Shown here in pieces: positions 30,398 through 35,154 of a stretch of DNA of 35,154 bases. Position 1 is the first letter of the stretch. Every line of letters starts with the position of its first letter. The DNA comes from Antrodiella citrinella (lineage: Eukaryota; Basidiomycota; Agaricomycetes; Polyporales; Steccherinaceae), in the NCBI GenBank assembly GCA_004802725.1, contig SGPM01000290.1, forward strand, positions 1-35,154, given 5' to 3'. The position numbers and the translations under genes were made by a program. Under the pieces are notes generated by a model. The model worked only from the letters and a program-made list of their open reading frames with translations, had not been told where the DNA came from and did no database searches.

Positions 30398-31904
30398 TCA
30401 TGACTGGTTATCGGGACGGAGGGAGCGGACAACCTTGCCTGTGAAATTTTTCAGTAAAACGCCACAATGATGAAAGACAGCCGCCACGTACCTGCTCTCC
30501 AGATCTCTTGGTCATCGATCTCCTTCAGCTCCCTGGCAAGGTCTTCACGGTAAGTAGAACGTCCATTCCACTCCAGAGACTTGCGGGTCTCAGTTCCATC
30601 CCGGACACTCTTGTAGAGCTTTTCGAAGACAGGCAAGTTGGCCTCCTCGAAGATAGGAGCCCAGTCAAGGGCACCACGGCGAGCAGTGGTCGAACAGGCG
30701 TTGTACATGTAGTCCATACTATCGCCAAAAACAGGATCAGTACACAATTCTAGTGAACGAACAAGCGTCGAGATTTACCCGTATTGACCAATCAAAGGGT
30801 ACAATGACTGAGTAGCCTCTTCAACAGTCTCGTTGAAAGCTTCCGAGGGTGAATGGCCGTTGGCGCGAAGGACCTTGTACTGGGCCAAGAACAGACCTTG
30901 GATGGCGCCCATCAGCTATGGGAAAAGTAAGGGTAAGCGAGGCGGTAAATATGGTTCAGAAAATCTGGTACTCACGACACCACGCTCGCCGTACAAGTCA
31001 GAGTAGACCTCCTTTTCAAAGGTGGTCTCGTACATGTAACCCGAGCCAACGGCAACACCAATCGCGACGGCCTTCTCCTTAGCCTTTCCAGTGACATCTT
31101 GCCATACGGCAACACTGGAGTTAATGCCACGTCCCTCTTTGAACAGCGTGCGGACAGTGCGGCCGGAGCCTTTAGGAGCGACGAGGATGACATCGACATC
31201 GGTGGGAGGGATGACATGGGTATCGTCCTTGTACACGACGGAGAAACCGTGAGAGAAATACAAAGTCTTGCCCTTGGTGATTAAAGGCTTGAGCTGGGGC
31301 CAAGTTTGTGACTGGGCGGCATCGGAGAGCAGGTTCATAATGATGGTACCGCGGTTGATTGCCTCTTCAATGGGGAAGAGAGTCTCTCCGGGGACCTATA
31401 AAACATAAGACGATGTGACGCAAGGGCAAGACAGAAAACGTACCCAGCCGTCCTCCATAGCCTGCTTCCAGCTCTCACCACCTTCACGAACACCGACGAT
31501 GACGTTCAAGCCGTTGTCACGAGCGTTCAAACCCTGACCATGACCTTGCGAGCCGTAGCCAATAAGGGCCAGGGTATCATTCTTGAAGTAGTCCTGGAGT
31601 TTAGCCAGGGGCCAGTCACTGCGCTCGTAGACGGTCTCTTTAGTGCCAGCGAAGTCAAGAGTCTTGATTCCGCGTGCGCTGGTCTGTAGCGCAAAGAAAC
31701 ACATCAGTTCCGAATGTACGACCGTTTGCGTGCAGAAATGTTTACCTGAACAGCAGACTTGCGAGCCGAAGCCGCAACTGCACTCCGAGCAAGAAGGGAG
31801 TACGAAGCAACCTGGGGTTTGGCTACAACGTTCGCGACAGCACGAGGAGTGCGACGCGAGGCAGCACGGAGAGTCTGTTGAGCAGAACGAGCGGCGAACG
31901 ACAT
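30398..31904 (-). CDS. ILV5: Ketol-acid reductoisomerase, mitochondrial
   Basis: Acetohydroxyacid isomeroreductase (EC 1.1.1.86), second common step of valine and isoleucine (and hence leucine) biosynthesis, using NADPH and Mg. Minus-strand exons: 31904-31746, 31683-31444, 31395-30976, 30915-30779, 30718-30492 and 30438-30398, totalling 1224 nt (407 residues), near yeast Ilv5 (395). The first exon encodes an Arg/Ser/Ala-rich mitochondrial presequence (MSFAARSAQQTLRAASRRT). Then come the Rossmann motif LIGYGSQGHGQG, GVREGGESW, and the knotted C-terminal domain with SDLYGERGVLMGA, EETQ-type helices and YMYNACSTTARRGALDW. The last tiny exon supplies GKVVRSLRPDNQS. Start ATG 31904 is in a good leader context with a TATA box about 77 bases upstream. 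TGACTC boxes upstream suggest amino-acid control. Confidence 0.96.
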
Positions 31905-31942
31905 GCTGGGCGACGACAAGAAGGGTGGGTGAATGCAAAAGA

Positions 31943-31971
31943 TGACTCGAAGCTCAAAATTCAACTGACTC
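31943..31971. promoter_or_regulatory. Two TGACTC boxes near the ILV5 start
   Basis: TGACTC occurs at 31943-31948 and 31966-31971, 39 and 62 bases before the ILV5 ATG. They lie between the TATA box and the ATG, so at least one may fall in the transcribed leader, which weakens a classical activator-site reading. Confidence 0.35.
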
Positions 31972-31980
31972 CAATATTAA

Positions 31981-31987
31981 ATTTATA
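31981..31987 (-). promoter_or_regulatory. TATA box of ILV5
   Basis: TATAAAT on the minus strand, 77 bases upstream of the ILV5 ATG, correctly oriented. Confidence 0.5.
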
Positions 31988-32697
31988 CCGCTCGGGTAAA
32001 CCCACAGACGCCCGTGTGCATGTTATTTTGGCGTGTACCGTATACGTACCCCTAACCATAATATCACGCCATTCATGACTCTTCGGATCAAAAGTCCGAC
32101 ATGCACTTTCGCCTCTAGCTGCAGCCTTCTGTAGATGAACTCAAGTCTCATGTTATACTGCAGAATGCGGTCTATAGATGAACTGATATCAGGCGACGGT
32201 CAAGGTGTTGCATCTAGCATGGTAAGCAGGGACGACGTGCAATGCATCGTGTCGAGGAGACGGGAAACGTCGTACGAGAATATGTCTCCGTTCGTTCTCC
32301 GACCAATGACCTTTAGTATATAGACAAGACAGAGAATCTCGTACGAGAATGAGTCTCTGGCCAAATGATGTTCAAAGACATCATTGCGGAAGTTAAGAAT
32401 ATGTCTCCTCTGCGCGCGACCGAAATTTATGGGGCGATGGAGGATCGAACCTCTCCATAAGTACATGATCTTGAGAAGTCCAAACCATGTTGGCCATGAA
32501 TTTGAAGCTTCAACGTCAGAGACAATTGATCCGCCTCAAGACGCCGTGAAGTACTCAGAAATAGGGAACGGACTTCGTATTCCAGACAGAGCAGGATCAC
32601 TCAATGGCAATGCCGGAGAGAGATAAAATAGATTTTTAAGGTGATGTACAGTCTACTTCTGAATGTATTTGTTTCTGTTATGCCAATGANGTTCGCA
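31988..32697. other. Intergenic: ILV5 promoter and 3' flank of the RhoGAP gene
   Basis: No gene is supported; a minus ORF of about 88 codons shows no domain. Short direct repeats are present (TCGTACGAGAAT at 32270-32281 and 32339-32350). One N is at 32690. Confidence 0.5.
32075..32083 (+). promoter_or_regulatory. ATGACTCTT element (Gcn4-type) upstream of ILV5
   Basis: The nine bases equal the well-known yeast HIS3 Gcn4 site and lie about 90 bases upstream of the ILV5 TATA box, a normal activator distance. Of the three TGACTC cores here this is the best placed. Confidence 0.45.
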
Positions 32698-34985
32698 TCA
32701 TTGTCCACGCCCATGATTCAACTTCTTCGACAACTCCGCCAACTTTCTTTGTGAGGCCTCATGCTCCCGCAACGTGTCGTCGAACTGTTGCTTGAGCAGT
32801 GTNGTGTCGTCCTCGTCCTCGGTAGAAAGATGGTCAACANAGACGCCACTGCCCTCCGAGTCCAGCGGAGAGCACGACCGTGTGCCGGATGGAGAGGACC
32901 CAAGGTACTNGGCGATGATGTCTTCCAACCAGATCCCGTCTGAGGTAGAATGACTGGTACTGTGCTCGCGTGCTGATGAATCCTTGCAGTCACGCTGAGC
33001 TGCGTCCCAATCGTCATCATCTTCGTATTCGCNCTCGCTNTCGCTGTCTTCGTCGAAGGGCTCGATGACAGGGGTATCCTCACGACGAGATGCGATAGAG
33101 GAGGAGTCAGATGGACGGCGTGGAATGGAGCCAGNTTCGACGATGAGGACANNGCGGTGTGGTTTGTGTGTGTCGTAAGAGCGGGAGGCAGAGTGAAGGG
33201 CGGAGGGTGCGGCCGGTGCTGAGGCCCGACGATTGCTGACAGTGCTCGTAGCGGCGGATGTGCGCGAAGAGGTGGGATCNGACGAAGTGCAGGTACNATG
33301 CTNGACGGAGNGATAGGAGGGGGCCTTGTCCGAGTAGTCTGAACATGAAGCAGCGTCTTCGGACGAAGACGCAGAAGGGGCTGCCTTAGCCTTCCTCTTT
33401 GCGTCTCTCTGCTTCTCCCAGGCGAGGGCCTCTTCGCTCTTGAAGCCATGCGCAATGCGCTCCCATCGCGTCAGAAGCCACTCCATCAATTCTCTCGCCA
33501 TCTCCTTGTTAGGCNNGCCAAACAACTTCCAGGCGAACCGCTCAGCGAGATACTTGACACTAGAGTTGTTCTCCGGGTAGTCGGACAGAGACGCGAGGAA
33601 GGTGAACAAATACACAAACACTGCAAAGCAGTGCGGAGCAATGAGCATTCTCAGGAGGCGTGCGTGGTGGACCTGAGGCGTCTCNAGCTGCATGAGCTCT
33701 TTGTACATCTGCNTACGCCTCTGGACGACGGTGGGACGGTTGNTGATGACTTGGTCCGGATGTGACGCTGCGAAGGCGGCGCGGCGNTCCCGCTCCTGGC
33801 GACGCAGCTTGCGGCGGGATCTGAACGAGGGAAGATTAGGGCAGGCTTCGTCTTCTGCGCTCTCCGCTTCTGCCTCCGTATCTGTGTCTTCGTAGTCCAC
33901 TCCTTCCAGCGTTTGACAAAAGCGAGTGTGAATCTTACACTTGCTCTCCTTCTCGCGGGTGAGCGCTGGTTCTACGCACCACGCAGAGAATGCGTCAGTG
34001 AAGGTGCGATGCATGATGGGCTCAGGGTTAGAGGTGATCCAGTAGGCCAGGAGGCTAGCCACGGTTGAGATGGATTCGCGGCGGAGGTCAGGAAAAGGAC
34101 CAATATCAGTAAGCTTGTCCTATCTGTCGACGAGTGCCACGACCCGCACGGGGTCCGGCTTCGTTTTGAACAGGTCTGGTGTTTTCATGCCTATGGCATG
34201 CCATGTCAGCCTCAGGTGTGTGGGTGTTTCATGTCATATACGCACCACGACGATAGAGCTCCTCGACGCATGCTGCAACAATGATGGGCACCCGGAACTG
34301 GAACCCGTGCGCGGACACCAATGTCGAAGCTTTGTCGTGTATGTCTTTCATATGCCCGCCAAAGACATCTGTATAGAGGGGACAAATATTGCTCTAGACT
34401 GCAGATGAACAAAGAGGGAGGAAAGTACGTACGAAAGCTGCGGGCCATCTTGTTATAAACCCGCTCCGCTTCCTGGACCTTGACATTATAAGCCTTCGTG
34501 GGAGGAGGGAGAGCCACCCCGTCCTGGTTGTTGTTATCCCACAAGAATCCAGTCAGAACATCCTCAGCAACCAAGTGGTCGTTGAAGGTTTTTTTATCCT
34601 TGGACAAAGTGCACTGGAGTGTCTTCGTGACGCACTTCAAGCCCGGATGCGGGAATGGGCTGTCGGAGCGTGCAAAATAGTAGCGGTTTGGGATCTGGGT
34701 GGTGTTCACCGACACGTAGCTGACTTTCGTTGTGCAATCGGGGACGGGCATGCCCATGCGCCAGTCCGGCGGCATGAACGACGGACGTCTGTCAGAGTGG
34801 CGGGCCATGTACCGATTCGGAAGGGTCTCGGGCGGGATCAGAACCTGGCGGCCTGATCGTTCTGTCTCGCGCCTAAGGGCGAGCTTCTTGCGCGCTGTGG
34901 CAGCTTTTGCCTGCTCGTCGGGCTTGAGGACTACAGAAATTTCGCGGAGGAGCTTGGGTTTATCGAGGGCTGAATTGAGCTCCAT
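32698..34985 (-). CDS. Divergent RhoGAP-domain protein with an in-frame TAG
   Basis: Minus-strand exons: 34985-34433, 34368-34246 and 34190-32698, totalling 2169 nt (722 codons). ATG 34985 (MELNSALDKPKLL) is the first in the frame; an upstream exon is possible near the window edge. The RhoGAP fold is seen from VPIIVAACVEELYRRGMKTP through DLRRESISTVASLLAYWIT and NPEPI to LLRMLIAPHCF and SDYPENNSSVKYLAERFAWKLFG. The catalytic arginine expected in the G-[IL]-F-R motif is Lys here (DLFKTK, K234). Codon 249 (34120-34122) is TAG, exactly where homologous loops carry an aromatic residue; the frame continues on both sides. More than ten N bases lie in the third exon. The C-terminal half is Ser/acid-rich and ends in a short coiled coil (LLKQQFDDTLREHEASQRKL). 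It could be a pseudogene, a null allele, or a sequencing error in a real gene. Confidence 0.75.
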
Positions 34986-35154
34986 CAGGACTGCACTTGA
35001 CAAGCATGCACTCCATGATGATGAATGTAGAGGTGGATGGAGAGTCGGTGTGGTGTACTTGTTGGACGAGGCGAAGGACTTGTGACTTGCACAAGTGTTA
35101 CGCGATGTGGGTAGGTGGGTGTATGTATGCAGTAGACAATGGGTGGTATGAAGG
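34986..35154. other. 5' flank of the RhoGAP gene at the window edge
   Basis: Presumed promoter and leader. The RhoGAP frame is open to a TTG at 35003 with no further ATG. Nothing else is visible. Confidence 0.4.

Noticed and set aside
880..31904. A secondary-metabolite or catabolic gene cluster
   Set aside because: The genes belong to unrelated pathways and compartments, and no backbone synthase or matching tailoring enzymes or transporter are present.
32400..32470. tRNA-like B box (GGTTCGATCC on the minus strand at 32442-32451) with flanking GGGGCG
   Set aside because: No 5' half with a matching acceptor stem or anticodon arm lies upstream, and the T-stem does not pair in the standard five base pairs. 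Only a short local hairpin forms.
1..35154. CRISPR array, prokaryotic operon, phage or complete transposon
   Set aside because: The DNA is fungal with spliceosomal introns throughout; no regular repeat-spacer pattern, integrase, transposase or reverse transcriptase was seen.

Overview
The window is nuclear DNA of a filamentous basidiomycete, most likely an Agaricomycete. Genes are dense and on both strands, and most are broken by many 45-65 nt introns with GT-AG ends. The gene set fits: a secreted bicupin oxalate decarboxylase, fungal alpha-aminoadipate lysine biosynthesis, a Zn2Cys6 regulator, a Pil1-type eisosome protein and an ARID/SWI1-type chromatin subunit. I rebuilt exons by hand from splice sites. 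For every multi-exon gene except one, the summed exon lengths close to a multiple of three, which supports the models. The exception is the zinc-cluster gene, which is one base short.

Layout. 1-5 kb: a possible upstream gene tail, oxalate decarboxylase (880-3183, +, 16 exons), and a small nuclear-looking protein with a SUMO-interaction-like motif (3983-4585, +). 5-11 kb: a Pil1-domain protein with an ~800-residue Pro/Gln-rich tail (5058-8576, -) and a single-pass membrane protein (9152-10756, -). 11-15.5 kb: homoaconitase LYS4 (11088-13320, +) followed 237 bp later by trimethyllysine dioxygenase (13558-15421, +). 16-20 kb: an ARID protein resembling SWI1 (16257-19889, -). 21.7-25 kb: a Zn2Cys6/fungal_trans transcription factor (21715-24993, +) with a GC-AG intron inside the zinc cluster and an apparent one-base frame break. 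25.5-28.4 kb: a J-domain protein (25494-26726, -) and a CobW/ZNG1-type GTPase metallochaperone (27059-28429, -). 28.4-30.4 kb: poor sequence with ambiguous bases and only one small coiled-coil ORF worth listing. 30.4-35.1 kb: ketol-acid reductoisomerase ILV5 (30398-31904, -) and a divergent RhoGAP protein (32698-34985, -) with a Lys where the arginine finger should be and an in-frame TAG.

The genes are mostly unrelated housekeeping and regulatory loci rather than a cluster. Two links stand out. LYS4 and trimethyllysine dioxygenase are neighbours that both concern lysine-derived metabolites, although in different pathways. LYS4 and ILV5, both amino-acid biosynthetic genes, carry TGACTC (Gcn4/CPC1-type) boxes upstream. 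I found no coherent undescribed multi-gene system. The most unusual items are the giant-tailed Pil1 protein, the Lys-finger RhoGAP with its internal stop, the microexons that split a metal-binding motif in oxalate decarboxylase, and the GC-AG intron in the zinc cluster.
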